Shown: positions 51,641-59,680, numbered from the stretch's first letter. The stretch is DNA of 64,000 nt from Blastococcus sp. CPCC 205250 (GCF_019799925.1 NZ_JABGCG010000001.1:496001-560000); one strand, 5' to 3'. The notes: generated by a model not told the origin, from the sequence alone. Translations and numbers: made by a program.

Positions 51641-53050
51641 GTGTCAGTACCAGTGCTTGGCCCGACCGTCGATGGACCTGCAAGCGGCGCCCATCGGAAG
51701 GGCCGACTGCCCGGCCTGGCGCGGCTTGCGGTCCCCCTGCTGTTGATGGCGCCGCTGCTGATGGCGACGTCACCGGCGCAGGCCGAATCGGGCGCCATGG
51801 TGACGCCCGTGACATCCACCCTCATCACCGGCATCCACGGACACCACTGCGGCTACAACGACACCCATAGAGGAACCGACTTCGCAGCTCCGTCGGGGCG
51901 TCAGGTGTACGCCGCCTACGACGGGCACGTGGACCTGAGAAGTGGCTCAAGCGGTTACGGCACCCACATCGTCCTCTCGCACCCCAACGGCTACTCCACC
52001 CTGTACGGGCATCTCAGCGGCTACGCGGTCGGAGAGGGCCAGCATGTGGCTCGAGGGACCGTGATCGGCTACGTCGGAAGCACTGGAGACTCCAGCGGGC
52101 CGCACCTGCACTTCGAGATTCGGCGCAACGGCGCCTCGCTGAATGTCCTCAACAGCCAGTTCCCGTGCCGGGCCACGAGTACCGCGCTCGCGCCAATCAC
52201 GTGGAGCCCGGATCTGCCGGCGAGCAGCACCCCACCGCCGACCGCTCCGCCCCCGCCCGCTCCGGCGCCCATCGCGCCGCGGATCGGCATTTTGGACGGA
52301 GCCGGAACCTTCTTCGCGAAGGACGGCGGCCTGGACGCGCCCTGGGTCAACACCTCCGGCGGCGGTACGGCGATGGCCGTCGACGGTGACCGGATCGGGA
52401 TGATCGACGGCGCGGGCAATTTGTGGGTGAAAGACGGTGGCCTCAGCTCCGCCTGGTTCAACGTCCACCCCGGCGTCGCGGCGTTCTCGCTGTCCGGCGA
52501 CCGCATCGGCATTGTGACGACGGGGGGTGACGCCTACCTCCAGGATGGCTCACTCTCCGGCGCATGGCAGTTCTTGGCGCACGATGCTGACAACATCACG
52601 CTGGCGGCCGAGCGGATCGGGCTGATCGACGGCAGCGGCATCGTCTTCGTCAAGGAGGGGTCGCCGGACGCCCCGTGGACCACCCAGGCCCACGACGTTC
52701 GGCAGCTCGTCATGACAGATAGCCGAATCGGCATCGTGACCGAGGACGACGTGGCATTCGTCAAGGAAGGCGACCTCTACGCCCCTTGGGTCGAGCAGTC
52801 GGGCAGCATCGTCCAGATGTCGATCAGCGGTAACAGGATCGCCGTCCTGGACACCAACACCATCGCTCACGTGCGCGACGGCGGTCTGCAGTCCCCCTGG
52901 ACGCAGATGGGCAACCAGATCAGCCGAGTCGAGGTAACTGCCACCCGGGTCGGAATCATCCGCAACGGTGAGGCATGGGTGAAGGAGGGTGACCTCAACG
53001 GCGCTTGGCACGTCATGGCGCACAACGTCACCGGCCTCTCGCTGAGCTGA
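51641..53050 (+). CDS. Secreted M23 metallopeptidase with C-terminal propeller-like repeats
   Basis: The 469-residue protein has a Sec signal (LAVPLLLMAPLLMATSPAQA, cleavage near 50) and an M23/LytM domain with zinc ligands in HRGTDFAAP and SGPHLHFEIR (about 75-165). A Pro-rich linker (about 190-210) follows. The C-terminal half has about six repeats of roughly 40 residues (RIGILDGAGTFFAKDGGLDA; RIGMIDGAGNLWVKDGGLSS), like a tectonin-type beta-propeller. It should cleave peptidoglycan cross-links, and the repeats may bind wall glycans. It is encoded in an island, unusual for such a domain pairing. GTG 51641 start. Confidence 0.85.
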   Translation: MSVPVLGPTVDGPASGAHRKGRLPGLARLAVPLLLMAPLLMATSPAQAESGAMVTPVTSTLITGIHGHHCGYNDTHRGTDFAAPSGRQVYAAYDGHVDLRSGSSGYGTHIVLSHPNGYSTLYGHLSGYAVGEGQHVARGTVIGYVGSTGDSSGPHLHFEIRRNGASLNVLNSQFPCRATSTALAPITWSPDLPASSTPPPTAPPPPAPAPIAPRIGILDGAGTFFAKDGGLDAPWVNTSGGGTAMAVDGDRIGMIDGAGNLWVKDGGLSSAWFNVHPGVAAFSLSGDRIGIVTTGGDAYLQDGSLSGAWQFLAHDADNITLAAERIGLIDGSGIVFVKEGSPDAPWTTQAHDVRQLVMTDSRIGIVTEDDVAFVKEGDLYAPWVEQSGSIVQMSISGNRIAVLDTNTIAHVRDGGLQSPWTQMGNQISRVEVTATRVGIIRNGEAWVKEGDLNGAWHVMAHNVTGLSLS

Positions 53051-53060
53051 CCAAGCGGAG

Positions 53061-53092
53061 TCCCGCTCGTTGGCATCGGCCAGCGAGCGGGA
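53061..53092. terminator. Hairpin terminator after the M23 gene
   Basis: TCCCGCTCG (53061-53069) pairs with CGAGCGGGA (53084-53092) over a 14-base loop, 11 bases after the peptidase stop codon. No U-tract. Confidence 0.65.
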
Positions 53093-53198
53093 CTTCGCCG
53101 TTCCTAGGGCACTCTTGCGAGAGTCCGCCGGGACGAAAGCTGCAACGTAGCGCCCCCTATGTCGCGGCGGCCCGAGTCCCGGTCGATAGCTTCCGCCC

Positions 53199-54140
53199 AT
53201 GTCAGGCGCCACGGGGATCCAGATCGCCACTCTTGTTGTGGCGGGGGGAGCTGCCGTCCTCGCGTTGCTCAGCGCAGTACTCACTGCCGTTTTGAATCGT
53301 CGCGCCGCGACGGCGTCATGGCGACGGGATGAGCTCGCCGAGAAGTACACCGCGGCGGTGGAGTCGCTTTCGACGATTGCTCGTCTCGTCGCTCAGGACT
53401 ACGGCGAGGCGCTGCGAGCCGCGCCTATGGACTGGGAGGCCCTTGATCGCGCGCGATCGGCTGTCACAGCCGCCATCTTCGAGGCCAGCAAGGCACGGCT
53501 GCGTGCCAGAGTGGTCGCTCACCGGGAGGCGCTCAACGCGTTGGAGGAGTGCGCGCTTTGGATCAGCTCGCATCTCCATGGCCTGATGCCAATCCCCGGG
53601 AACGACGGCCTGAGCCCGGCGGCCGCTGAGGATCGCGCTCAGGCAACGCGCCTCCTCGGAGCCTGGGTCAACCTCACGACGATCGCGATGCGTCGCGACC
53701 TGGGCCTTATTCGGCGTCGTCGCTACCGCACCGCCAAGAGGCTCTTGGTCGCCGCCCTCGACGAACCGGACGAGCTGACCTGGGGAGAGGCGGAGCTGAG
53801 TGCCACGCTGCAGCGGTACTGGGTCAACCCGAATGGCAACAAGCTGCTCCAGCCTCGATCCGTGATGGCGGAACTCCAGCAGGACCATTCAACCCTGCAC
53901 GAGCCGCCGGCAGCGGCCGTGTTCTGGTCCCAAGGGGGTCGGCACACAGTCGGCGTGGCGGACGATCTAACGGCTCAGGAACGCCTCTACGCGCTGCGGT
54001 GGACCCTTGACGTCATCCGTGATGGAGCCGTCTCAGTCGGCTGGATCAGCCACAAGAACGGACAGCTGTGGGTACTTCGCGATGACGACATCCCGCGTCA
54101 GGATGCGGAGGATCGCCGCGCCGGGGGGCGGGAGGTCTGA
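53199..54140 (+). CDS. Membrane-anchored helical protein of unknown function
   Basis: The 313-residue protein has an N-terminal helix that can span the membrane (GIQIATLVVAGGAAVLALLS; then AVLTAVLNRR) and a long mostly helical cytoplasmic domain, ending in a small domain with AVFWSQGGRHTVGVADDLT and GWISHKNGQLWVLRD. I recognise no family. The N-anchor plus helical stretch resembles the element membrane proteins at 40592 and 60105. ATG 53199. Confidence 0.65.
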   Translation: MSGATGIQIATLVVAGGAAVLALLSAVLTAVLNRRAATASWRRDELAEKYTAAVESLSTIARLVAQDYGEALRAAPMDWEALDRARSAVTAAIFEASKARLRARVVAHREALNALEECALWISSHLHGLMPIPGNDGLSPAAAEDRAQATRLLGAWVNLTTIAMRRDLGLIRRRRYRTAKRLLVAALDEPDELTWGEAELSATLQRYWVNPNGNKLLQPRSVMAELQQDHSTLHEPPAAAVFWSQGGRHTVGVADDLTAQERLYALRWTLDVIRDGAVSVGWISHKNGQLWVLRDDDIPRQDAEDRRAGGREV

Positions 54141-54158
54141 GTTACTCGGCCCTAGTGG

Positions 54159-54926
54159 CTACGCCCTGGCGACGCAGCGCTGGAAGAACGCCAGCGCATC
54201 TGAGGGCTGGAAGTGGGACTGGTCGCCGTGCTCGCCGCTGGCGGTGATGACGGTCGCCTCGGGGGCGAGGGTCGCGACCTTGGCGGCGAACAGGTCGGTG
54301 TTCGTGGCCTTCGGGACGAGCGTGTCGGCTGGGCTGGCGTAGAACCGCATGGGCACGCCGCGGAAGGCGCCGGCGTCCATGAGGTTGGGGTCGTGGCCGG
54401 CGGTCTTGGCGGCGTACTCGCCGTCGTTGGCCAGGCTGTAGGCGTTGCGCACCTGCTGGGTGAAGCCGCCGTCGAACATGCTGCGCAGGTTGGTGACCGG
54501 GTAGACGCCGAGCCAGCCGACGACGCCGGGGATGCGCCGCTCGGCCAGGGCCAGCAGCGAGGACAGGCCGCCCATGCTCTGGCCCATGAGGATGACCGGG
54601 CCGACGGCGTGCCGGGCGAGGATGTACCGGTAGAGGTCGACGAGGTCGTCGACGCTGGCCTGGTTGCCCCAGTTGATGCCGTGCTGGTCGGAGGAGGCGA
54701 CGGCGAAGCCGTTGGTGACCAGGGACCGGTAGATGCCGCCGCCGCCGTCGGAGGTGGGTGCGGTGGCGGTCTGCCCGGAGCCGTGGGCGTAGAGCACCAG
54801 CGGCACGGGGATACGGGAGTCGTAGTCCCTGGGCAGGGCGATGCGGATGTTCTGCCCGCTGACGGCTGGCAGGCCGTGGAACACCGACGGGGCCGCGGCC
54901 TCCAGGGTGCGGGTGGGGCTGGTCAC
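54159..54926 (-). CDS. Alpha/beta hydrolase, phage-like and probably N-terminally truncated
   Basis: The 255-residue protein has an alpha/beta hydrolase core: VPLVLYAHGSGQTATAPT (oxyanion loop), nucleophile elbow GQSMGGLSSLLALA with the Ser, and PADTLVPKATNTDLF, GEHGDQSHFQ near the catalytic Asp/His. Actinophage particles often carry such lipase-like hydrolases as tail-associated proteins. The frame stays open upstream of GTG 54926 and stops resembling a hydrolase N-terminus where it meets the Mrr fragment (about 54985). GC content is higher than the flanks. Confidence 0.7.
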   Translation of the reverse strand: MTSPTRTLEAAAPSVFHGLPAVSGQNIRIALPRDYDSRIPVPLVLYAHGSGQTATAPTSDGGGGIYRSLVTNGFAVASSDQHGINWGNQASVDDLVDLYRYILARHAVGPVILMGQSMGGLSSLLALAERRIPGVVGWLGVYPVTNLRSMFDGGFTQQVRNAYSLANDGEYAAKTAGHDPNLMDAGAFRGVPMRFYASPADTLVPKATNTDLFAAKVATLAPEATVITASGEHGDQSHFQPSDALAFFQRCVARA

Positions 54927-54984
54927 CAGGGCGCCGCGGGTGGTGACCGGCCCGATGGTCGAGCCGTTGGCGCCGGGGCCTCGG

Positions 54985-55452
54985 GTGTCGGAGTTGCTCG
55001 ACCGCGTGCGTGACCGGGATCCGCTATTCCTTGAACAGTTGGTCCTTCGATTGCTGACCGCTATGGGATATGGCGGACGCGCTGGCGCAGCCGAGCACCT
55101 GGGGCGAGGAGGCGATCAAGGGCTCGACGGAGTGATTCGCCAAGACGCTCTCGGGCTTGACCGCGTTTACGTCCAAGCCAAGCGATACAGCAGTGAGCAC
55201 GCCGTCGGACGGCCGGAGATTCAAGCCTTTGTCGGTGCGCTACATGGAGCGCAGGCTGACCGAGGAGTGTTCATCTCGACCAGTCGGTTTACTGCTGAGG
55301 CAAGGGATTACGCCGAGCGCGTTCCAGCTCGACTCGTCCTCATCGATGGACAGCGACTGTCCGAGTTGATGGTGCTTCACAACGTCGGAGTCCAAGATGA
55401 GGAGTCCTTCACGCTCAAGCGCATAGACGAGGACTTCTTCGACAGCCTTTGA
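54985..55452 (+). pseudogene. Mrr-type restriction endonuclease, 5' truncated
   Basis: The frame encodes the nuclease half of Mrr: ELLDRVRDRDPLFLEQLVLR, the PD-(D/E)xK-like core GGDQGLDGVIRQDALGLDRV then YVQAKRYSSEHAVGRPEIQA, and GVFISTSRFTAEARDYAERV. The catalytic Asp and QxK residues are intact. The N-terminal winged-helix domain is missing; the frame meets the phage-like hydrolase segment near 54985. A GTG at 54985 could start a short nuclease, so residual activity is possible. Mrr cuts modified DNA. Confidence 0.72.
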
Positions 55453-55617
55453 CGACAGCCGGAGTGCCAGGGGGAGGGGGATCCCGCTGGTGGCCGCTCC
55501 ACCGGGGCGCATAGCAGCAACATGCCACCTGGATGCACTGAGACCTCGGTTTCGCAACGAGTCCGACCGGTTCGCTAACCTCCGGCGACACACACGGGGG
55601 ACAACGGGGGAACTTCG

Positions 55618-56055
55618 GTGGCTCAGCGGCGCGCGCAACAGCAGCAGGGGAAGGGCGGGTGCCTCGGCGTCCTCTTCTTGGTCCTTCTCCCGATCTGCCT
55701 GATCGCGCAGTGCATCAACCCTGACGACGACTCGTCCGACCCGCTCAATGATCCCTTGCCGGTCGTCTCCACTGCGGCGCCGCAGCCGCTCGCCACGTTG
55801 CCCCAGACGACTACGGCAGCACCGACCAGCTCCTACGTGCCTCCTCCGCCCACGACGTCCACCCCGCCGCCTCCGCCTCCCACGACACAGGCCGCGCCGC
55901 CCCCTCCGCCGCCGACGGTCGACTCTGGTCCGCGCCGGGGCGTCACACCGGGAGCCTTCTGCAGCCCCCAGGGATCCCTGGGCGTCACTGACACGGGCCG
56001 GTCGATGGTCTGCCGCAGCGAGGCAGGCGATCGAGCCCGCTGGCGGGCTGCCTAG
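55618..56055 (+). CDS. Membrane-anchored proline-rich protein
   Basis: A 145-residue protein with an N-terminal transmembrane helix (GGCLGVLFLVLLPICLIAQC), a long Pro/Thr-rich extracellular linker (PPPPTTSTPPPPPPTTQAAP) and a short C-terminal domain with two cysteines (FCSPQGSLGVTDTGRSMVC). No family recognised; probably cell-wall-spanning. GTG 55618 behind GGGGGA. Confidence 0.68.
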   Translation: MAQRRAQQQQGKGGCLGVLFLVLLPICLIAQCINPDDDSSDPLNDPLPVVSTAAPQPLATLPQTTTAAPTSSYVPPPPTTSTPPPPPPTTQAAPPPPPPTVDSGPRRGVTPGAFCSPQGSLGVTDTGRSMVCRSEAGDRARWRAA

Positions 56056-56414
56056 TCCAGTGCTGGCCTGACCGGCACGATGTCGACCCCGATAACGGGC
56101 TGAGGTCCCGGCGGCGGAGGCGGCATCCGGTATCGGCGCCGGTAGTCGGCCCATGCCTCCCGGCGGGCAGTTCCGGCGATCTCTCCCAGCACCGTGTCGG
56201 CGTGAGTGCTGCCCCAGGTGTCTCGGCCGAGCTGGAAGTGGCCCATGCTGCCGCCCATCTCGCGTAGCCACTCGGCGGCCTCGTCGGAGTACGGGGCGGC
56301 CATGACCGCCCGCACCTCGTCGTCCAGCCCGTCGGCTAGCCAGTCGGAGTCGGGGCTGTCCGTCAGGCGGGGCAGCTCCTCCCCGCCTGGCGTGCGCCGT
56401 CGTGGGCGGCTCAC
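56052..56414 (-). CDS. Small hypothetical protein, phage-like neighbourhood
   Basis: A 120-residue protein with SDEAAEWLREMGGSMGHFQL and a Pro-rich tail. No domain recognised. Its GTG at 56414 overlaps the TGA of a phage-like fragment upstream on the same strand, so these were once consecutive genes of a phage-like operon. It also overlaps the end of the Pro-rich gene. Confidence 0.55.
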   Translation of the reverse strand: MSRPRRRTPGGEELPRLTDSPDSDWLADGLDDEVRAVMAAPYSDEAAEWLREMGGSMGHFQLGRDTWGSTHADTVLGEIAGTARREAWADYRRRYRMPPPPPGPQPVIGVDIVPVRPALD

Positions 56415-56590
56415 GCGGGCTCACCGCGATCGGCCCTGACCCGGTCCCAGCGGACTTGGGCGGCTTTGCGCTTCATCTGCGTGACGTGGAGAGGTGCGGC
56501 CCTCGGGGCGTCCTCCTCGACCTCCATGAGCCCGAGCTGTCGCAGCAGCGTGCCCAGCACCTTCCGGTGTCCGCGCACCTCGCCGAACCG
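56411..56590 (-). pseudogene. Fragment of a phage-like gene
   Basis: The minus-strand frame ending at 56411 reads RFGEVRGHRKVLGTLLRQLG then LMEVEEDAPRAAPLHVTQMK and ends EPA. It resembles the C-terminus of a small phage packaging-type or regulatory protein; identity is not certain. No matching N-terminus lies upstream: at about 56590 the DNA switches to a plus-strand gene remnant, so the gene is truncated at a junction. Confidence 0.45.
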
Positions 56591-56967
56591 CCGACCATCT
56601 CGCCGCCCTCGCGCCCGGCGCCGCGGTGGTCATCAAGACCAGCGGCGACTTCGGCCGGCCCCGCCGCTCGGCGGGCACCGTCGTCCGCACCTCGGGATCG
56701 CAGATTGTCCTGTCCTGCTGCAGCCCGCGAGGCGTGAAGTACCGGCACGACTTCGGTCGTCGGAAGGGCGTTTGAGTCGGTGGCGGCCAGCAATCCGAGC
56801 TGGTCCAGCTTGAGCTGTCCGAGACGGTGCCGACGGATCAGAAACGACGATTTTTGGGTTTCGACGCTGCAAAGCGGCAGCGGGCGCGCGATCGAACCGA
56901 TGTCGAGAAGCTGCGCCGCCTCCAGGCGGCCATCAGCCGTTGCCTTGAGGCCAGCGGAGCGCCATAG
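56585..56967 (+). pseudogene. Integrative-element gene with internal stop and lost start
   Basis: The plus-strand frame DHLAALAPGAAVVIKTSGDF, GTVVRTSGSQIVLSCCSPRG, then a TGA at 56773-56775, and on in the same frame with ELVQLELSETVPTDQKRRFL and EKLRRLQAAISRCLEASGAP. A CGA-to-TGA change would explain the stop. No start codon lies before the homologous part, which begins at the junction with the minus-strand fragment. Function unknown; a decayed small element protein. Confidence 0.55.
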
Positions 56968-56982
56968 GCGTAGGGCCCCGAT

Positions 56983-57342
56983 TCACGGACCTGACGGTGC
57001 AGGACTTTGGGTCAACTCGCGCATGTAGGCGCTGGTGAGGCCAAGAAATAGCAGCCCAAGCGCTCCGCCTCCAAAGATTGGGAAGGCGATGAGCCGCTGC
57101 GTGGTCACGCGGCTATCGCACTGCGTGACGTAGTCGCTGTTGCCCACCCGCCCTGCGTAGGCGTCCCTCATGTCGCTGCTGTAGTCGGCTAGCTCGGCGT
57201 CCGAAATGGCGCCGGAGTCGCCCGTCCCCAGGGCGCTACCGCAGTTGACGTCCTCGCCTGCCGAGGTCGGTAGGAACGCCAGGACCGCGCCTAGCACCAA
57301 CACGATTGCAGCGATAACCGCTAGTGCACCTCGGGTGTTCAC
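56983..57342 (-). CDS. Two-helix membrane protein
   Basis: A 119-residue protein with an N-terminal helix (ALAVIAAIVLVLGAVLAFLP), an extracytoplasmic loop holding two cysteines (VNCGSALG, TQCDSRVT) that may pair, and a second helix (GGGALGLLFLGLTSAYM). GTG 57342 start. No family recognised. Confidence 0.62.
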   Translation of the reverse strand: MNTRGALAVIAAIVLVLGAVLAFLPTSAGEDVNCGSALGTGDSGAISDAELADYSSDMRDAYAGRVGNSDYVTQCDSRVTTQRLIAFPIFGGGALGLLFLGLTSAYMRELTQSPAPSGP

Positions 57343-57409
57343 GACGCTAGAGACTAGTGTCCCGGTAGAACCAGGCGGAGCTATCTCCGTCCGCGTCGCT
57401 CCAATAGGT

Positions 57410-57580
57410 TATAGAGGTCTGATCAACGACCGGTGCTGGCCGGGCGAGCGGAGCTGCTGGCGGCTCTGCGACCACGGCTTCGGCTGACGGGCGGCGGTCA
57501 CCTGGCGCCAACAGCACGAGCACGGGCTGGGTCGACACCTCGGGAGCGTGCAGCCACAGCGGGTCCGTTCCATCGAGTGA
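57410..57580 (+). pseudogene. Decayed copy of the WPGExSCWRLCDxGFG protein
   Basis: The frame reads NDRCWPGERSCWRLCDHGFG then TGA (57485-57487) and continues RAAVTWRQQHEHGLGRHLGS. It aligns with the gene at 63297-63558, where the stop position is a Trp codon (TGG to TGA). The N-terminal part is absent. A remnant of a second copy of that gene. Confidence 0.7.
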
Positions 57581-57641
57581 CTGCGGCTTCGCGGACCTCA
57601 CCGATTGTTCCCGCTGCCTCCTCTGCATGGGCTAACGAAGG

Positions 57642-57670
57642 GGCATCCCGGGCGGGGTGCCCGGGATGCC
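57642..57670. terminator. Perfect 12-bp hairpin
   Basis: GGCATCCCGGGC and GCCCGGGATGCC form a perfect stem with a GGGGT loop. It lies in the gap between the decayed gene and the minus-strand lipoprotein gene and may terminate transcription from either. Confidence 0.6.
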
Positions 57671-57753
57671 GCTGGCGACAAGCTCGTGAGCGAGCGCCGC
57701 ACCGAGTGGGGTTCGATGTCGGTGCCTCAGGCAGCGGGTAAGCGTCGAGCGGA

Positions 57754-58197
57754 TCAGCAGCCGCTCGAATGCTCGCGCGCGACCTCGACGAGGCTGGCTG
57801 CATCGCTGGTCTCAAAGCCGGCCTCGACTAGTACGGCCACAACCCGAGACGGGTCCCACTCGGCGAGACCCACCGCTCCGCAGATCTGACCACCCAGTGA
57901 CAGCCAGGTGTCGCTGTCGGACCCGTAACGGAAGTACTCACGGTCCTCAACAAGGGCCACAAAGGCAGTTTCCTGGTCCGGCGCAATTCGATAGAAGGCG
58001 CTTGTAGTTGCCTCAAGTTCCTGATTGGCCGCCTCCGCCGCTCCGGTGCGGTCAATCATCTCCGGCGTCTCGACGCTTGTTGCCTCGGCCTCGCCACTTG
58101 ACTGAGCGGCGGTGTCGTCAGTCGCCTTGGAGTCGCCGCCGCAGGCTGTCAGCACAAGCGCGCTCGCGGCGAGCAGCCCGGCCAGAGTTCGTCGCAT
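57754..58197 (-). CDS. Small secreted lipoprotein (DUF732-like)
   Basis: A 147-residue lipoprotein (LAASALVLTACGGDS lipobox) with an acidic linker and a C-terminal domain QETAFVALVEDREYFRYGSD ... GQICGAVGLAEWD plus a final Cys, resembling small DUF732-type secreted domains. Start ATG 58197; an upstream frame to 58257 adds non-signal residues. Similar to the proteins at 49407 and 62728. Confidence 0.68.
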   Translation of the reverse strand: MRRTLAGLLAASALVLTACGGDSKATDDTAAQSSGEAEATSVETPEMIDRTGAAEAANQELEATTSAFYRIAPDQETAFVALVEDREYFRYGSDSDTWLSLGGQICGAVGLAEWDPSRVVAVLVEAGFETSDAASLVEVAREHSSGC

Positions 58198-58410
58198 GTC
58201 GTGTCCCCGTCCATAGGTGTTGAGTCGTAGTGGGTTAACGGCACACTGCGGGGTCACCTAAAGCCGTCGGTGGCTGTATCAGCCGCACTCCTAGCCCGTT
58301 TGAGTTACACTCACAGCTCAGCGCCCCCGCGACTTAGGCAGGCGCAGCCGGATCGGGTGCGGCTTCCGGAATGACGATCGGCGCCTCACTCGTGCCGATA
58401 CTCCGAGGGG

Positions 58411-58584
58411 TCACAGCCGGGAGTGTTGGGGGTGGCGCCTGGCGCGCTGCACCAGGTCGGGCGCTCCGGCAGCGGCGGGTCGCCTGTCCACGCCACATAG
58501 GAATGCAAGCCCTCCGATCAGCAAGATGGCGATTACGAGCGCCGGTCCCCACGTAATTTTTCTGCTTCGATCCCTCCGCGCCAT
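58411..58584 (-). CDS. 57-residue single-pass membrane protein
   Basis: From ATG 58584 the frame gives a basic N-terminus (MARRDRSRKITWG), one clear helix (PALVIAILLIGGLAFLCGV) and an Arg-rich tail, ending at TGA 58411-58413. It is short and has no clear ribosome-binding site, but the basic-helix-basic layout is membrane-protein-like. Nothing else convincing occupies 58198-58672. Confidence 0.42.
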   Translation of the reverse strand: MARRDRSRKITWGPALVIAILLIGGLAFLCGVDRRPAAAGAPDLVQRARRHPQHSRL

Positions 58585-58672
58585 AGCGCCGAACGTAGCG
58601 AGGAGCGGCGCCCCCGGGGCTGTGTGCTCGACCCAGAGGGGCCGTCGTGTTGTTGCTAGTACCCGCTAGCCG

Positions 58673-59008
58673 TTAGTCCGACTCGGCGGTGTCTGCGGCG
58701 TTCAGCACTGCCTGCGCGAGAGCTCGAGCCTCGGCGACCGTGAGGTCCACCTGCCAGTCGCTGTTGTGGCTTCCCCAAGTGCCGAACAGAGAGGCGCCTC
58801 GGGGAAGGTTGTCCAGCTCGGAGAACTGCGGGGCGACGCAGGCGATGTTGTACCGAGGCGGCTCGATCCCGAGGACGTCAGGAACGAGTCCGCCTGTCGT
58901 GACGGAGGCCCACTGATCCCCGTGGTGGTCACCTAGGCAGGGGTCCCCGTCGGTGCACCAGGAGGGGCAGGTGAAGGCGGAAACTCTGCGGGGGGCGGTG
59001 CTGGTCAT
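58673..59008 (-). CDS. DUF6907-type small protein
   Basis: A 111-residue protein with FTCPSWCTDGDPCLGDHHGD and a C-terminal TVAEARALAQAVLNAADTAE, the pattern of DUF6907-type proteins common on actinobacterial phages and elements. Role unknown; the cysteines may bind a metal. ATG 59008. Last gene before the right 42-bp repeat. Confidence 0.72.
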   Translation of the reverse strand: MTSTAPRRVSAFTCPSWCTDGDPCLGDHHGDQWASVTTGGLVPDVLGIEPPRYNIACVAPQFSELDNLPRGASLFGTWGSHNSDWQVDLTVAEARALAQAVLNAADTAESD

Positions 59009-59068
59009 GGTGGCGTCTCCTCTCATGCCCCGGCCTGTCCAGTAGCACAGGGAGACCCTGACGGTTGC

Positions 59069-59110
59069 GGTCCCGGTCGTGTTCCTCGTGCTGCCGGTGA
59101 CCGTCCTGTT
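59069..59110 (+). repeat. 42-bp direct repeat, right copy
   Basis: Identical to 49265-49306. Here it is followed by TTCGCCTAG-type sequence (reading VLFA then stop), and preceded by DNA unrelated to tadC. It marks the right end of the first island and probably the left end of a further one. Confidence 0.88.
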
Positions 59111-59262
59111 CGCCTAGTGCTGCTTTCAGGACTACTTGCCCGTCAGGAGCATGCCGCCGCTGCGTTGGCGCGGTAACTCACGCCGGGTCGGCGGGACGAG
59201 AACCGGCGAGAACCGAGACCCCAACGGCACCGCAACCGACCACTGTGGTTCACTGCCCCCTT

Positions 59263-59661
59263 ATGGGGGCCGTCGTTTGGGTGCGGGACGCACGGGAGGA
59301 CCTTCTCGGCATCCTTGATCCGACCGTGAAGGCCGAGATCATAGACATTGCCGAGCGGGAGCTCATCCAGCCGCCAGCAGACTCGGCCCTTGAGAGGGCG
59401 ATGCGCCTCGAGGATCGGCCCGTTTTCGTGAGGCGAGCGGTCTATCGAGCGGATTTGACGAGCTACCTCGATTACAGCCTCGAGGGCGGCGACGGTTTCC
59501 CCAATCAAGCCTGGGACTACGTGCTGGTTTATCGTCTACTCACGCTGGACGAATTGATTAAGTTCAGACGCAGGCGCTGCTTCGTTGTCCTGCGGGTTCT
59601 GCACAATCGGAATGCAGATCCACCTGCCGGACCCTCGCGCGCGCTTCCAGCGGGCGACTGA
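59263..59661 (+). CDS. Hypothetical cytoplasmic protein
   Basis: A 132-residue frame from ATG 59263: VWVRDAREDLLGILDPTVKA, a helical middle (IDIAERELIQPPADSALERA) and TSYLDYSLEGGDGFPNQAWD followed by VLVYRLLTLDELIKFRRRRC. Codon use is mixed. It converges on the Phd-type antitoxin gene (20 bases apart), but convergent orientation is unusual for a toxin-antitoxin pair. No toxin family is recognised. Confidence 0.5.
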   Translation: MGAVVWVRDAREDLLGILDPTVKAEIIDIAERELIQPPADSALERAMRLEDRPVFVRRAVYRADLTSYLDYSLEGGDGFPNQAWDYVLVYRLLTLDELIKFRRRRCFVVLRVLHNRNADPPAGPSRALPAGD

Positions 59662-59680
59662 GACGCGTCGCCCCCTCGCC

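Larger units (their letters stand above)
49307..59110. mobile_element. 9.8-kb island at the 3' end of tadC
   Basis: Lies between the two 42-bp repeats. It holds small secreted, lipoprotein and membrane-protein genes, a DUF3263 gene, an M23 peptidase, Mrr and phage-like fragments, several broken. Base composition is more mixed than in the chromosome. No integrase is visible inside, so the element depends on another element's enzyme or has lost its own. Accessory genes continue past the right repeat, which suggests stacked elements at one site. Confidence 0.75.

Noticed and set aside
56421..56793. Two overlapping minus-strand frames of about 90-106 codons
   Set aside because: They are shadows of the phage-like fragment and the plus-strand pseudogene.
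49307..59110. Tyrosine integrase expected for the 42-bp repeat
   Set aside because: No frame in the island shows the R-HxxR-Y pattern; the enzyme must lie elsewhere or be lost.
59143..59508. Minus-strand frame of 121 codons
   Set aside because: The plus-strand frame at 59263 has better protein character; this one lacks motifs and consistent codon use.
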